Source: Ruminococcus sp.
GTDB taxonomy: Bacteria; Bacillota; Clostridia; Oscillospirales; Ruminococcaceae
Assembly: GCA_016290875.1 (NCBI GenBank)
Contig: JAEEVL010000009.1
Coordinates: forward strand, 1-64,000
Length of the DNA stretch: 64,000 nucleotides
Direction: 5' to 3'
Below the pieces are notes generated by a model. The model was not told where the DNA came from. It saw nothing but the letters and a program-made list of their open reading frames with translations, and searched no databases. Below are positions 8,295 to 17,675 of this stretch, one piece after another; the first letter of the stretch is position 1; each line of letters begins with the position of its first letter. A program made the position numbers and the translations under genes.

Positions 8295-9398
8295 ATGAGC
8301 TTAGGACACGGACAGTTAAGTAAAGTTGCAATAAGCGGATATAAATCTATAAAAAAGTGCGATTTGACGCTTAATAGTATTAATGTGTTAATAGGAAGCA
8401 ATGGCGCAGGAAAATCCAACTTTATATCTGCGTTTACAATGCTTCAAAGTGTATTAAAGAAGGAACTTCAATTATATACTCAGCAGAACGGCGTTAATTC
8501 GCTCTTCTATAATGGACGCTCGACAACCGAAAAAATCGAATTTGAAGTGTTTTTTGAAAATAATTCCTATGGCTTTTGCCTTATCCCAACCGATGATAAT
8601 AGGATAATATTTGAAAATGAGTTTTATGGTTGGGAACCTGACGGAAAAAGTCTTCATTGTTTTGTAGCCCAAGCTCATGAAGAGTCTAAATGGGAAATTG
8701 GCGTCGGAAATGGTATCGATCGTTTTGTTAGACCAATTCTTGAAATGAAAATGTGGCGTGTATATCATTTTCATGATACAAGCCGAACTGCAAAGGTTAA
8801 GCAGGAGCATAACATATCAAACAATAAGATACTTTTGTTTGATGCTTCAAATCTTGCAGCATTTTTGTACAGATTGAAGAATAACTATGAAAAAAGTTAT
8901 AATGAGATTGTTGAAACAATCAGGCTGATAGCTCCTTATTTTGACGATTTTATGCTTGAACCTAAAGAAAGTAATGAAGAATTAATTGTACTTAAATGGC
9001 ATCAGAAAGGCTGCGAAGATGTTTTTAATGCTTCACAACTTTCAGATGGAACATTGCGTTTTATTTGTTTGACTACGTTATTATTGCAACCTGAAGAATT
9101 GCAGCCAGCAACAATAATTGTTGATGAACCTGAACTAGGTCTTCATCCTTATGCAATAACAATGTTTGCTGATATGGTGAAGCAGATCTCTTCTAAGAAA
9201 CAGGTCATAATCTCAACTCAATCAGTTGAGCTGTTAAATGAATTTGATGTAGATGATGTTGTGGTAGTTAACAAAGCTGAAGATGGTTCTTCAAACTTCA
9301 GTAGATTAAATGAAGCGCAATTAAAAGATTGGCTAGAGGACTACTCTTTAGGCGATCTATGGCAAAAAAACATTTTGGGAGGTAGGCTTTCAAAATGA
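8295..9398 (+). CDS. AAA family ATPase (AAA_15/AAA_21), putative defence
   Basis: 367 aa. Walker A GSNGAGKS at residues 34-41 and Walker B IIVDEPELGLHP (D277, E278), with the OLD/AriA-like architecture of an SMC-type head split by a variable insert. Start chosen at ATG 8295 behind AAGAAAGGAAAG. The gene overlaps the next by 4 nt (ATGA). Such ATPases paired with a TOPRIM-like partner are typical of anti-phage modules such as PARIS and OLD/Gabija relatives; defence here is inferred from pairing and island location. Confidence 0.88.
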   Translation: MSLGHGQLSKVAISGYKSIKKCDLTLNSINVLIGSNGAGKSNFISAFTMLQSVLKKELQLYTQQNGVNSLFYNGRSTTEKIEFEVFFENNSYGFCLIPTDDNRIIFENEFYGWEPDGKSLHCFVAQAHEESKWEIGVGNGIDRFVRPILEMKMWRVYHFHDTSRTAKVKQEHNISNNKILLFDASNLAAFLYRLKNNYEKSYNEIVETIRLIAPYFDDFMLEPKESNEELIVLKWHQKGCEDVFNASQLSDGTLRFICLTTLLLQPEELQPATIIVDEPELGLHPYAITMFADMVKQISSKKQVIISTQSVELLNEFDVDDVVVVNKAEDGSSNFSRLNEAQLKDWLEDYSLGDLWQKNILGGRLSK

Positions 9399-10045
9399 AG
9401 AGTGTATATATTTACTGTGAAGGCCAAACAGAAGAAAGTTTTGTAAATACAGTTTTGTATCCATACTTTTCTAAAATGGATATTTATGTTACGCCAATAA
9501 TCCATAAAACCAAACGTACACCAAGTGGATCATTTAAAGGCGGAGTTAAAGATTACGCACCAATAAAGAAGGAACTATTAAAGCTTTGTAATAACCCTAA
9601 TGTATTTGTAACGACAATGTTTGATTATTATGGAATGCCCGGTGATACACCTTCTATTGATCATATTGATACAGATTTGTATCGTCGGATTGAATACATA
9701 GAACGTGCGATAACTGAGGATATTGGGGCAACCAATTTAGAGTTTAATTTACTTGTTCATGAATTTGAGGCTTTATTATTCTCTGATGTTCAAGCATTTA
9801 GTATTATTACAAAGGATAAAGCTGTTGATCAATTACAAGCAATGAGAGATGCTGCTGAAACCCCAGAGCATATTAATAACTCTGTAAATACATCTCCTTC
9901 AAAAAGAATTGAAAGTGTAATTGATAATTATACCAAAGTTAGACAAGGCATTATCGTAGCCAAAAACATTGGTATAGATAAAATGCTTTCGGAATGTAAG
10001 CATTTTGCAACCTGGATAAATAAAATAAAAAGCTTAAATAATTAA
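9395..10045 (+). CDS. DUF4276 family protein (TOPRIM-like partner)
   Basis: 216 aa. The start VYIYCEGQTEESFV, the D-x-Y-G-x-P segment FDYYGMPGD and LLVHEFEALLFSD match DUF4276, a TOPRIM-related family encoded beside AAA ATPases. The acidic E/D residues are intact, suggesting a metal-dependent nuclease. It is translationally coupled to the ATPase and followed by a terminator, so the two genes form a unit. Confidence 0.85.
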   Translation: MKSVYIYCEGQTEESFVNTVLYPYFSKMDIYVTPIIHKTKRTPSGSFKGGVKDYAPIKKELLKLCNNPNVFVTTMFDYYGMPGDTPSIDHIDTDLYRRIEYIERAITEDIGATNLEFNLLVHEFEALLFSDVQAFSIITKDKAVDQLQAMRDAAETPEHINNSVNTSPSKRIESVIDNYTKVRQGIIVAKNIGIDKMLSECKHFATWINKIKSLNN

Positions 10046-10071
10046 AGCATCAAGCATTAATATTATAATTC

Positions 10072-10099
10072 TGAGGTGGCTTCGGCTTCCTCATTTTTG
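10072..10099 (+). terminator. Terminator of the ATPase/DUF4276 unit
   Basis: A 9 bp stem with one mismatch and a TTCG tetraloop closed by C-G (10072-10093), followed by TTTTTGTT. Confidence 0.85.
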
Positions 10100-10544
10100 T
10101 TATAGGAAAAAAGCTAGGATTTGAAAGGAATGTCTAATCAATATTCTGCTTGAATTAGGGGGGATGTTATGTTTTTTCAGGTTGTATGAAATTTATAATT
10201 GGCAAAACATGTGCATATTGCTATTAGTAGGCTTATATTATAAAAAGTTTACAGTGCGTTATGAACTATATAAGAATATGCAAAGATTAAATATTGATAG
10301 TTACAAGTGTTGGTGTATCTAAAAACATAGAGTAGTTAGATGCTGTGCATAAAAAACGTTTTGATATTTATATGATATAATGTGTAATTTGCTGAATATC
10401 AACGATAATTGTAACATTAACTCGATAAGCCATATCATAATATTTAGCAGATAAAAATCAAAGAGAGTTGATAATTAATTGATTTTGTGATATAGTGTTA
10501 AATGAAAAGAATTTTTGATTAAGGACTGCTAAATATTTCTTTAG
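10100..10544. other. AT-rich intergenic stretch, nothing coding seen
   Basis: No frame longer than about 30 codons and no recognisable gene fragment. It contains scattered TATAAT-like sequences (for example near 10373) but none with a good -35. Confidence 0.6.
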
Positions 10545-10573
10545 TTGACAAATTAAAGAAAATTTGTTATGAT
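10545..10573 (+). promoter_or_regulatory. Promoter of the large secreted protein gene
   Basis: TTGACA (10545-10550), 17 nt, TATGAT (10568-10573), directly followed by the GGAGG site at 10577-10581. Confidence 0.8.
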
Positions 10574-10587
10574 ATGGAGGAAAAAAC

Positions 10588-13500
10588 ATGAGCTTGAAAA
10601 ACAATCGCATTATTTCAGGCATATTAAGTGCAGCAATGGCTATTAATAACATTCCCATGTTAGATTCTAATGCAGAAGAGAATACAGGAATATATCCGTA
10701 TACTTTATTTGCTGCTTCGACTGAAAATGGCGCTATTACCGTAGATGCAAGTAATTTTAGTGTTAATGGTAATATAGCTACTAATGGTACCATTGTAGCA
10801 AACGATAATATGAATATCAATGGCATAAAAAAAGAGCAAACTGAAGAGCCGATGATATTTATTCTTGATAAAATCGATACAAGGTATTTTTCAGGTTCAA
10901 ATATTGATGAGTACGAAAATGATTATATTCTAGAGGAACTTAACATTAATGTCAACGAACCGACTGAGGTGCGTGGTGATGCTACTCTGACCGGAAACAT
11001 AAATATAAATAGTGGCCTTAAAGCGCTTGAAGATGTAAATCTCTATGGAGAGGTGAAAAATACTAACGATTCTGTTATCTTCTCTAAATACGGAGATATT
11101 GTTATTGAAAGTCAGAATGTCAATCTTAACGGCCTAGTTTATGCACCTTTTGGTAGCGTTAAGATTAGTGCCCAGAATCTTAATCTCAACAGTGTTGTAA
11201 TTATTGCTCAAAGTATTGTACTGACTTGTCCAAATGTCAATGCTAATAACAGTAGCAGTATGAGTTCTTTTGTAGGTAATAAATCTGAAGATTTAGATAT
11301 TCCTTATGATGAATGGGAATACATGAAGGATGAAAATGAAAATGGTTTACCTGATTTCTTTGAAGATGTCAACAATTGGTATCTGTTAAAGGATACTGAT
11401 GGCGATAAGTTGCCTGATTGTGTAGAAATATTTATTGGTTCCGAACCGTTAAATATCGATACAGACAATGACGGAATAGATGATTATTATGAAGTGTTTG
11501 TGCTTTTTACAGATCCGTCTTTAGATGATTCTGATGGAAATGGTATCAATGACGATAATGAAGACTTTGATGAAGACTTACTAATTAACAGACAGGAGTA
11601 TATACTTAAAACTGATCCTTGGAGCAATGACTCTGATGATGATGCTATTAATGATAATGATGAGATAAATAATTATCATACTGATCCTTTGAACAAAGAT
11701 ACGGATAATGATGGATTAGAAGATAATGATGAATTCTTGTTTAACACTGATCCAAATGATCCGGATACGAACAAGAACGGTGTACTTGACGGAGATGAGA
11801 AATATCCTCAGACATTTACATATACCGTTGAAAATAAGGATTGTGCTGTTGAAGAAGTAATAATTTCTATGAGCGGAACAGGTAATATTCAGAAAAATAC
11901 AAGTGTTGAAAGCATCATGAATAAGGATATGATCTGTTCTGATGTTGTAGGCCTTGTAGGCGAACCGTTTGAAATAGAAACAGAGTCACAATTTGATAAT
12001 GCAACCCTTTCATTCAAAATTAATAGAAACAAACTCGTCGATACCGACTTTGATGATCTTATGTTTTTGTGGTATGATGAGGAGAATTATCAGTTTGTCG
12101 AATTAGAGACTTTTTATGACGATACTAACAGCATAGTAAGCATCAATACTACTCATTTCAGCAGATATATGGTTGTTGATAAGAACAAATGGTTTGAAGC
12201 ATGGACACAGACTTTCAATTATAATCCAGCAAAAAACGGTGCATACGGAGCACCGACTTATAAGTACAATACAGTTATGGCAATTGACTGTTCTGGCAGC
12301 ATGGACAGTTATGACATAATACACACTAATAATGTCGCTTCATTAAGTGATTCTCTTTATCATGCAAAAACCTGCCATAGAATAGAAGCAGTAGAAAATT
12401 TTGTTAGCAATATGAATTCTGTTGATAAAGCTGCAATTGTTTTATTTACTAATACTGCAACTATAGAAACTCAGATGACAGACAATGCTAATGAGTTGTT
12501 TTTAGCAGCCCAAAAAATAACCAATAGTGGTGGAACAAGATTTTATGCTGCCCTTACTAAGTCTTATGATGCCTTTGAGGAAAGTTCCCTTTACTCAAAT
12601 AACACCTATAATAGAATTATACTTTTATCTGATGGGCAGGAGGGAGATTATAGGACCACAATACAACTACTTAATTCTATATATGGCAAGAATAGTACAG
12701 ATAAGCGTAAAAGCATAAAAATATATACAATTGGATTAGGTACTTCTTATGATTCTAATCTGAAAGAGATAGCAAGAATATCCGGAGGCGAATTCATTGA
12801 AGCATATACCGCAGAAGAACTTGTTGATATATATGCTAACAATGGCTTTGATAGTGATTTCGATACAACTGATACTGATGGCGACGGCTTATATGATGCT
12901 GTTGAGGCTGCAGGAATAAGAATTCAGAATGGTCAGATAATCCGTGGATGCGATCCAACTAAAAAGGATACGGATAATGACGGTTTAGCTGATGGACAGG
13001 AAATCGATTCGACAATTCATACTTATGAGAGTTCGACATTTAGTTTCATTTTTAAAGAATTAAAAATGAAACCGTATTATTTTGTTATGAAATCGAATCC
13101 AACTACAATAGACTCGGATGATGATGGAATCCCAGATAAATATGTCGAAAGAACTATGTCAGATAAAGTGGATTTTACTTTTGATGATCCAAATCCACTT
13201 GAATCCGATATAAACAGAATAGCATTAAAGCGTGATTTATTCCAGGTACAAATAAAAAATGATTCCCCAGATGACTGTGCATATGGTGGTGCGCAAGGTT
13301 GGTTCAGGGGCGATTCGTATGATTATTGTAATGGTAAAGTTGGCGGAAATGACATTAAGGAATACGGATGCGGGTTAATTGCAATGTGCAATGTTTTACT
13401 CTATCTTGGTATCGAGAATGAAACATTTAGAAATTGGAGTGAATATATTGACAAACCAACAAATACTATAAGCAAAAACGATTATATGTCTTTTGTAAAG

Positions 13501-14082
13501 AAAATGTCTAATTATTTTATATTGAGAGGATCGCTCGGAGTTCCAGCAGAGTTACCTTTTAATCTGCTTTCGGGTTCGTTAGAAGAAGGTTTCAATTTAT
13601 TAAGCGAAGAATATGATTGGGATCTTGATTCAGAATGGGCTTCTGAGTCTAATAGCGACGATGTATATTGTACTATTAAGAGTATGCTAAAAAATGATAT
13701 TCCTGTCATATTAGCTTATAGTGCTGATGTCAATAATGCTTTGAAAAAGGCATCTGAATCAAACATTACAAAAATATTAGGAAGTATTGTATTTGGTCCT
13801 ATTATTGGTATAGGTGTTCCAACCATATATGATAAAACCCATGAGTATAAAAGCTTGGAATTATATAAATTTGAAGATAATAAATTTAAGGAAGATCAAG
13901 ATATTAAAAGTCATTATGTGACAGTAACTGAAATAATAGAATTTAGCGACAGTATTCAAGAAAAACTTGATTGCGGAAAAAATATGTTAAAAATTTCGTC
14001 ATGGGGAAGAACTCTTTACATAAATTATGATGAATATAAAAATGATATAGGTAGCTTTACAAATATTCTTGAAATATCTTAA
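10588..14082 (+). CDS. Large secreted protein: vWA, calcium repeats, C39-like peptidase
   Basis: 1164 aa. A signal-like N-terminus is followed by a bactofilin-like beta-repeat region (~40-230), then thrombospondin-3-type D-x-D-x-D-G repeats (~265-410). A von Willebrand A domain has the MIDAS motif DCSGS at 567-571. Two more calcium repeats (TDGDGLYD, TDNDGLAD) precede a C-terminal cysteine-peptidase-like domain with EYGCG (Cys928) and SHYVTV (His1109), as in C39-like peptidases. It probably acts outside the cell or in the wall as an adhesin or processing protease. It has a strong promoter of its own and is likely coexpressed with the next gene. The role in the island is unknown; an interbacterial or surface function is speculation. 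Confidence 0.8.
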   Translation: MSLKNNRIISGILSAAMAINNIPMLDSNAEENTGIYPYTLFAASTENGAITVDASNFSVNGNIATNGTIVANDNMNINGIKKEQTEEPMIFILDKIDTRYFSGSNIDEYENDYILEELNINVNEPTEVRGDATLTGNININSGLKALEDVNLYGEVKNTNDSVIFSKYGDIVIESQNVNLNGLVYAPFGSVKISAQNLNLNSVVIIAQSIVLTCPNVNANNSSSMSSFVGNKSEDLDIPYDEWEYMKDENENGLPDFFEDVNNWYLLKDTDGDKLPDCVEIFIGSEPLNIDTDNDGIDDYYEVFVLFTDPSLDDSDGNGINDDNEDFDEDLLINRQEYILKTDPWSNDSDDDAINDNDEINNYHTDPLNKDTDNDGLEDNDEFLFNTDPNDPDTNKNGVLDGDEKYPQTFTYTVENKDCAVEEVIISMSGTGNIQKNTSVESIMNKDMICSDVVGLVGEPFEIETESQFDNATLSFKINRNKLVDTDFDDLMFLWYDEENYQFVELETFYDDTNSIVSINTTHFSRYMVVDKNKWFEAWTQTFNYNPAKNGAYGAPTYKYNTVMAIDCSGSMDSYDIIHTNNVASLSDSLYHAKTCHRIEAVENFVSNMNSVDKAAIVLFTNTATIETQMTDNANELFLAAQKITNSGGTRFYAALTKSYDAFEESSLYSNNTYNRIILLSDGQEGDYRTTIQLLNSIYGKNSTDKRKSIKIYTIGLGTSYDSNLKEIARISGGEFIEAYTAEELVDIYANNGFDSDFDTTDTDGDGLYDAVEAAGIRIQNGQIIRGCDPTKKDTDNDGLADGQEIDSTIHTYESSTFSFIFKELKMKPYYFVMKSNPTTIDSDDDGIPDKYVERTMSDKVDFTFDDPNPLESDINRIALKRDLFQVQIKNDSPDDCAYGGAQGWFRGDSYDYCNGKVGGNDIKEYGCGLIAMCNVLLYLGIENETFRNWSEYIDKPTNTISKNDYMSFVKKMSNYFILRGSLGVPAELPFNLLSGSLEEGFNLLSEEYDWDLDSEWASESNSDDVYCTIKSMLKNDIPVILAYSADVNNALKKASESNITKILGSIVFGPIIGIGVPTIYDKTHEYKSLELYKFEDNKFKEDQDIKSHYVTVTEIIEFSDSIQEKLDCGKNMLKISSWGRTLYINYDEYKNDIGSFTNILEIS

Positions 14083-14101
14083 AAAGATTTTAGGTGAAAA
14101 A

Positions 14102-14791
14102 ATGAAAAACAAAAATAAGGCATCATTAGTTATACTTATTATTGCTATAACATCTTCAATTTTGCTTATTATATATTCATTTACATATAAATACTTTGAA
14201 AAAGAAAAGCCTGTTCCTTGTCCATCTTATTGCGAGGAGATTTCAGAGCAGATCTCAGCTCTTGATTTAGAAGGGTTTAAATATATAAAAGCAGAGGAAG
14301 AGGGAAATGAAGGCGTATATTTTCGCTTTAAAAGCGAAGACAATTATGATGAATTGTATGATGATAATGAGTGTTTAGATGATATTATTAAAATAAAAAA
14401 TGTTATTTCAACTTATCTGTCTTCTCATAAAAATGAAATATTACACAATAAATCTATACGCCTTGCTTTTTTTGGTGAAATAGGTAACAAAATAGAAATA
14501 TATAATTATGAAAAATCTGGTGTTCCACCGGAAGAAGTATTTTCATTTTATGATGATATTTACATCTCTCCTAAATATTTTGTAGACTTTACTGAAGCCA
14601 AAAGAATTGGAATAAACATCACGGATAATGACGATTTATCAGAACTTGCATACTTCACCGATCTTAAAGAGTTAAAAATATACATTGAAAACGAAGTTAG
14701 TCAGGACACAATAAATAAAATAGTGGAAATACTGCCTAGTTGTGAAGTTACTTACAGAAGTAAAAAATATGGGAGAATAATAAAAAAATAA
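14102..14791 (+). CDS. Single-pass membrane protein, partner of the vWA/C39 protein
   Basis: 229 aa; start at ATG 14102 behind TTAGGTG. A Lys-rich N-terminus, one transmembrane helix (~residues 8-28, LVILIIAITSSILLIIYS), then an acidic extracytoplasmic domain ending in a leucine-rich stretch (DLSELAYFTDLKELKIYIENEV). It begins 20 nt after the large gene. No family recognised; it could be an anchor or inhibitor for that protein. Confidence 0.65.
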   Translation: MKNKNKASLVILIIAITSSILLIIYSFTYKYFEKEKPVPCPSYCEEISEQISALDLEGFKYIKAEEEGNEGVYFRFKSEDNYDELYDDNECLDDIIKIKNVISTYLSSHKNEILHNKSIRLAFFGEIGNKIEIYNYEKSGVPPEEVFSFYDDIYISPKYFVDFTEAKRIGINITDNDDLSELAYFTDLKELKIYIENEVSQDTINKIVEILPSCEVTYRSKKYGRIIKK

Positions 14792-14920
14792 TCTAATACG
14801 TATCAGCTGCTTATTTGCTACATATTGTTACTAAAAACTGCTTGAAAAAACTAAAAGCCACTCAAAATCAAGCTCTAAAATCAGGCTGTTTTCGGTAATT
14901 TTCGCATAATACTCTAAACT

Positions 14921-15047
14921 GGCAGAAGCCTTTCGACTTGTTCAATTCCCGTACGTGTTACCAAGCGTAGAACTCTCAAATGACGATATTACGTCATTTG
15001 AGAGTTGCTTTTTTTACCCTGATACGGCTTCTGCCTTTACTTGGTAA
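14921..15047. repeat. Interlaced inverted repeats around a strong hairpin
   Basis: GGCAGAAGCC (14921-14930) is complementary to GGCTTCTGCC (15026-15035), and TTACCAAG (14958-14965) to CTTGGTAA (15040-15047). They are ordered A-B-A'-B' around the 15 bp hairpin at 14971-15006, so in RNA they could form a pseudoknot and in DNA they are paired recombination-type repeats. Confidence 0.55.
14971..15015. terminator. Strong terminator, 15 bp perfect stem
   Basis: 14971-14985 pairs perfectly with 14992-15006 around a 6 nt loop, followed by GCTTTTTTT. It ends transcription from the vWA/C39 unit. Confidence 0.8.
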
Positions 15048-15291
15048 GCGTCAAATAATGGACGTATTCCTCAAAAAAGAAATCTGATGTATAATTAGCT
15101 ATAAGCGATTTCATATTTGACTAACCTGTTCTCGAATCTGTATAACAAGTATTGACCATGCAAAATATGAATATAAGAAGCGTGGTGATAATTCACAAAA
15201 TGAGAGCGCGTAATTTGTTGAATTGTGCTAAATATTAGATGACTATAGAGATTTATGTAACATTTTAGGGATTTATTCTAAACTGCAAAAA

Positions 15292-16212
15292 ATGGGCTCT
15301 ACTAGCGGATGCCAAACGGCAATAAACATTTGCCCTGTATGTAATCAGAAAATACAGGATTCGCTTTTGCATATTGGTCAGAATGTGCCAGTAATGAGCG
15401 TAGAAGAGAATATTAAACACCTTGAGGGGCAGAAGGCGATTCTTGAGTTTGATATTAATAGTCATAAATCTAATATAGAGAACCTAACAATAATCCAAAA
15501 TGATATTCGTGATAAACTTGCAACATTACGAAGATTAGCTCAGACTATACGTTCGGACTTGTTTTCGACTGAGACAGAATGGTCAGAGACGATTGTACAT
15601 AAACTTGTTGACATTGAAACTCAAATTCGAAAATATAATCAAGTAAAATCACAGATCTCAAAGAAAATGGACGGCATTATGGCATTATCTGCTAGATGGA
15701 GAGACTACAAAGAAGAAGTTGCAAAGTTGCCTCGAAATAGTATTAGTGATTTGGATATTAAACGAATTAAAGCATTTAAACGAAATTTTATAGCTAATCT
15801 ACAAAAATACAATTGCAAAAGCGTTTTGGATTTTAATGCTATTGACATTCCGATTGAGACTTGTTTGCCAATGATAGACGGCTTTGATATGAAGTTTGAT
15901 TCATCAGCAAGTGATAATATTAGAATTATTTGGTCATTTACTATGGCACTACTTCAAACATCGATTGAAAATAATGGAAATCATCCTGGAGTAATAATTT
16001 TTGATGAGCCAGCACAACACAGCATAGTTACTTCAGATATGGATAGTTTGATAAAAAGTGTTCTTGAGTTAAATGGATCGTCACAAGTAATAATGGGTAT
16101 AACATTAAACAATGAAGAACTTGAAAAAACAATAAAGAAATTGCAGGGAGAGACGGCTAATATCATAGAGATTGGAGAGCGAGCCTTTACTTTATTTAAT
16201 GCTGACGTTTGA
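15292..16212 (+). CDS. SMC/Rad50-like ATPase, N-terminally truncated
   Basis: 306 aa. A zinc-hook-like CPVC motif near the start is followed by a coiled-coil-rich region and a C-terminal ATPase lobe with Walker B VIIFDEPAQHS. The Walker A lobe expected for SbcC/Rad50 or Lamassu LmuB-like proteins is missing. In-frame coding continues upstream of the ATG, but with stop codons (near 15202 and 15238), so this is the surviving C-terminal half of a larger gene. ATG 15292 has no convincing ribosome site. It cannot hydrolyse ATP alone and is probably non-functional. Confidence 0.7.
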   Translation: MGSTSGCQTAINICPVCNQKIQDSLLHIGQNVPVMSVEENIKHLEGQKAILEFDINSHKSNIENLTIIQNDIRDKLATLRRLAQTIRSDLFSTETEWSETIVHKLVDIETQIRKYNQVKSQISKKMDGIMALSARWRDYKEEVAKLPRNSISDLDIKRIKAFKRNFIANLQKYNCKSVLDFNAIDIPIETCLPMIDGFDMKFDSSASDNIRIIWSFTMALLQTSIENNGNHPGVIIFDEPAQHSIVTSDMDSLIKSVLELNGSSQVIMGITLNNEELEKTIKKLQGETANIIEIGERAFTLFNADV

Positions 16213-16233
16213 GATAATATAAACCTGGGGGGC

Positions 16234-16562
16234 ATAATTAGAAGATTTCTGAAAGAATTACCAATTGATAGATTATATCATTTTACTCAAATTGATGATC
16301 TGGAAAGATTTTTGGATATGGTTTAATGACTAGGGAGAAACTTAGATGTAGGAGAATTGACAGCTCCATAAATAATGAATATCGATTTGATAACTGCCAA
16401 AATGCTATTACTACATTTATTGAATCTCAAAAATTGTAAGATGTTTTATGAATTAAGGCGTGATAGCTTTGATATTGATTGGTCTGCTTTAGAGCTGGAT
16501 GCTAATATAATATGTGATTTTTAAGGTGCTTTTAATTGGACTAATGCTAGAGCTTCAAAATC
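16234..16562 (+). pseudogene. Decayed DarT-like (DUF4433) ADP-ribosyltransferase
   Basis: Three successive frames spell a DarT-type toxin. 16234-16326 gives LPIDRLYHFTQIDDLERFLDMV then a stop. About 16346-16438 gives INNEYRFDNCQNAI. After a frameshift, ~16438-16562 gives KMFYELRRDSFDIDW, SALELDANII, an in-frame TAA, then GAFNWTNARASK. These match the NAD-binding and PNYKMFY-type segments of DUF4433 proteins, which ADP-ribosylate thymidine in ssDNA. The 3' part and the antitoxin DarG are absent. Two stops plus frameshifts make it a clear pseudogene. Confidence 0.75.
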
Positions 16563-16677
16563 GTATTTTCGCATCTTAATTGTAATACAGGCCTATGTTG
16601 CTCCGCTACCTTTTTTGTAAATTGTCTCACATCTATTGTAATCCTACAGTAAAAGTATTGAATTTTTAAATGGGCTA

Positions 16678-16706
16678 TTGACAATTTCACAGAATTATGC
16701 TAAAAT
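16678..16706 (+). promoter_or_regulatory. Promoter of the three-gene cassette
   Basis: TTGACA (16678-16683), 17 nt, TAAAAT (16701-16706). It lies about 90 nt upstream of the small gene at 16796; the interval contains GCCCATTGGGC, a short palindrome that may be an operator. Confidence 0.75.
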
Positions 16707-16795
16707 AAACTTACTTGTCAACAAATTGATAGCTCTATAAGATATCCACGGAAAACAATCACAGCCCATTGGGCTTAAAAGGAGTTATTCATTAA

Positions 16796-16969
16796 ATGAA
16801 ATTTGAAAGTGTTAAGTATTCTGAACTAAAAATTAAGTCTACAGCAGGCGTTAAGAAATCGTATATCACTTCTATTCAAAATAATAAATATCAAGAAGTG
16901 ACTATTTCTGATGAAGAATGCAAAAAAAGTGTAAGAATGTTATCGCGCCTGAGAAAAAAGAAGAAATAA
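16796..16969 (+). CDS. Small basic protein of unknown cassette
   Basis: 57 aa, sequence MKFESVKYSELKIKST to SRLRKKKK, with AAAAGGAG about 11 nt upstream. It is Lys-rich with a basic tail. No family recognised. It lies 12 nt before the next gene and shares a promoter with it, so it is probably real despite its size. Confidence 0.6.
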   Translation: MKFESVKYSELKIKSTAGVKKSYITSIQNNKYQEVTISDEECKKSVRMLSRLRKKKK

Positions 16970-16981
16970 GGTTAGAAAGAA

Positions 16982-17674
16982 ATGAATGGAAACAGAAGTG
17001 TTTTTGTCAGTGAATTAGAAGTATTAGATGAAGCTGTTTTCACGCAAGAAAGGTTTTCAAAATGGTATAATATTCTCGTCGATTTTGCTGTAGAAAGCAT
17101 TGACATACTAAGAGAAGAGATAGGTAATATTGATGGCATAACATATGAGATTAACACTGTATTATTACATGAAGTTGTGTTTGATGCAATTGTTGGATTG
17201 AAGACTATAGTCACAAGCGAAAATAATGAAGTAGAGGCTCCTAATCCTTTTAAGATAGCTGCATATTTGGGCTATTGGTTTTTAAGACATAAGCCTATTA
17301 TTTTCAGAGCAGAACAAAATTTTGATGTTGAAGAATTGTTCGAAGATGGGGGCTATGATGAGAATAAGCGAAAAGAAATTATCATGGACATAAAGCATTT
17401 GAATGAGGTAGCAGTAGCTAGGTTTCTAATCAGCTATATTTTTAAAGTGGATGCCAGTCCGGTATGCAAAAAAAATCAATTTAAAAAAATAAAATCTAGT
17501 GGATGCATGTTTTTCGATAATTTCGAAGATATGCTAGATACAGTATTTGAAAAATTAAAATATTTCCTAACGTATAGAGAAATCTCACCTAAAACTATAG
17601 AACACTTTTTGGAAGCCTATTCTTTACATCCATATCTGCCATATAGGTGTGATTTATGGAACACAGAAGAATAA
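16982..17674 (+). CDS. Hypothetical cytoplasmic protein of unknown cassette
   Basis: 230 aa, mostly helical, no signal peptide or membrane helix, no recognised domain. Notable segments are IAAYLGYWFLRHKP and EVAVARFLISYIF. It follows the small basic gene and is followed after one base by a membrane protein gene, giving a tight three-gene operon at the island's attR end. Confidence 0.65.
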   Translation: MNGNRSVFVSELEVLDEAVFTQERFSKWYNILVDFAVESIDILREEIGNIDGITYEINTVLLHEVVFDAIVGLKTIVTSENNEVEAPNPFKIAAYLGYWFLRHKPIIFRAEQNFDVEELFEDGGYDENKRKEIIMDIKHLNEVAVARFLISYIFKVDASPVCKKNQFKKIKSSGCMFFDNFEDMLDTVFEKLKYFLTYREISPKTIEHFLEAYSLHPYLPYRCDLWNTEE

Positions 17675-17675
17675 A

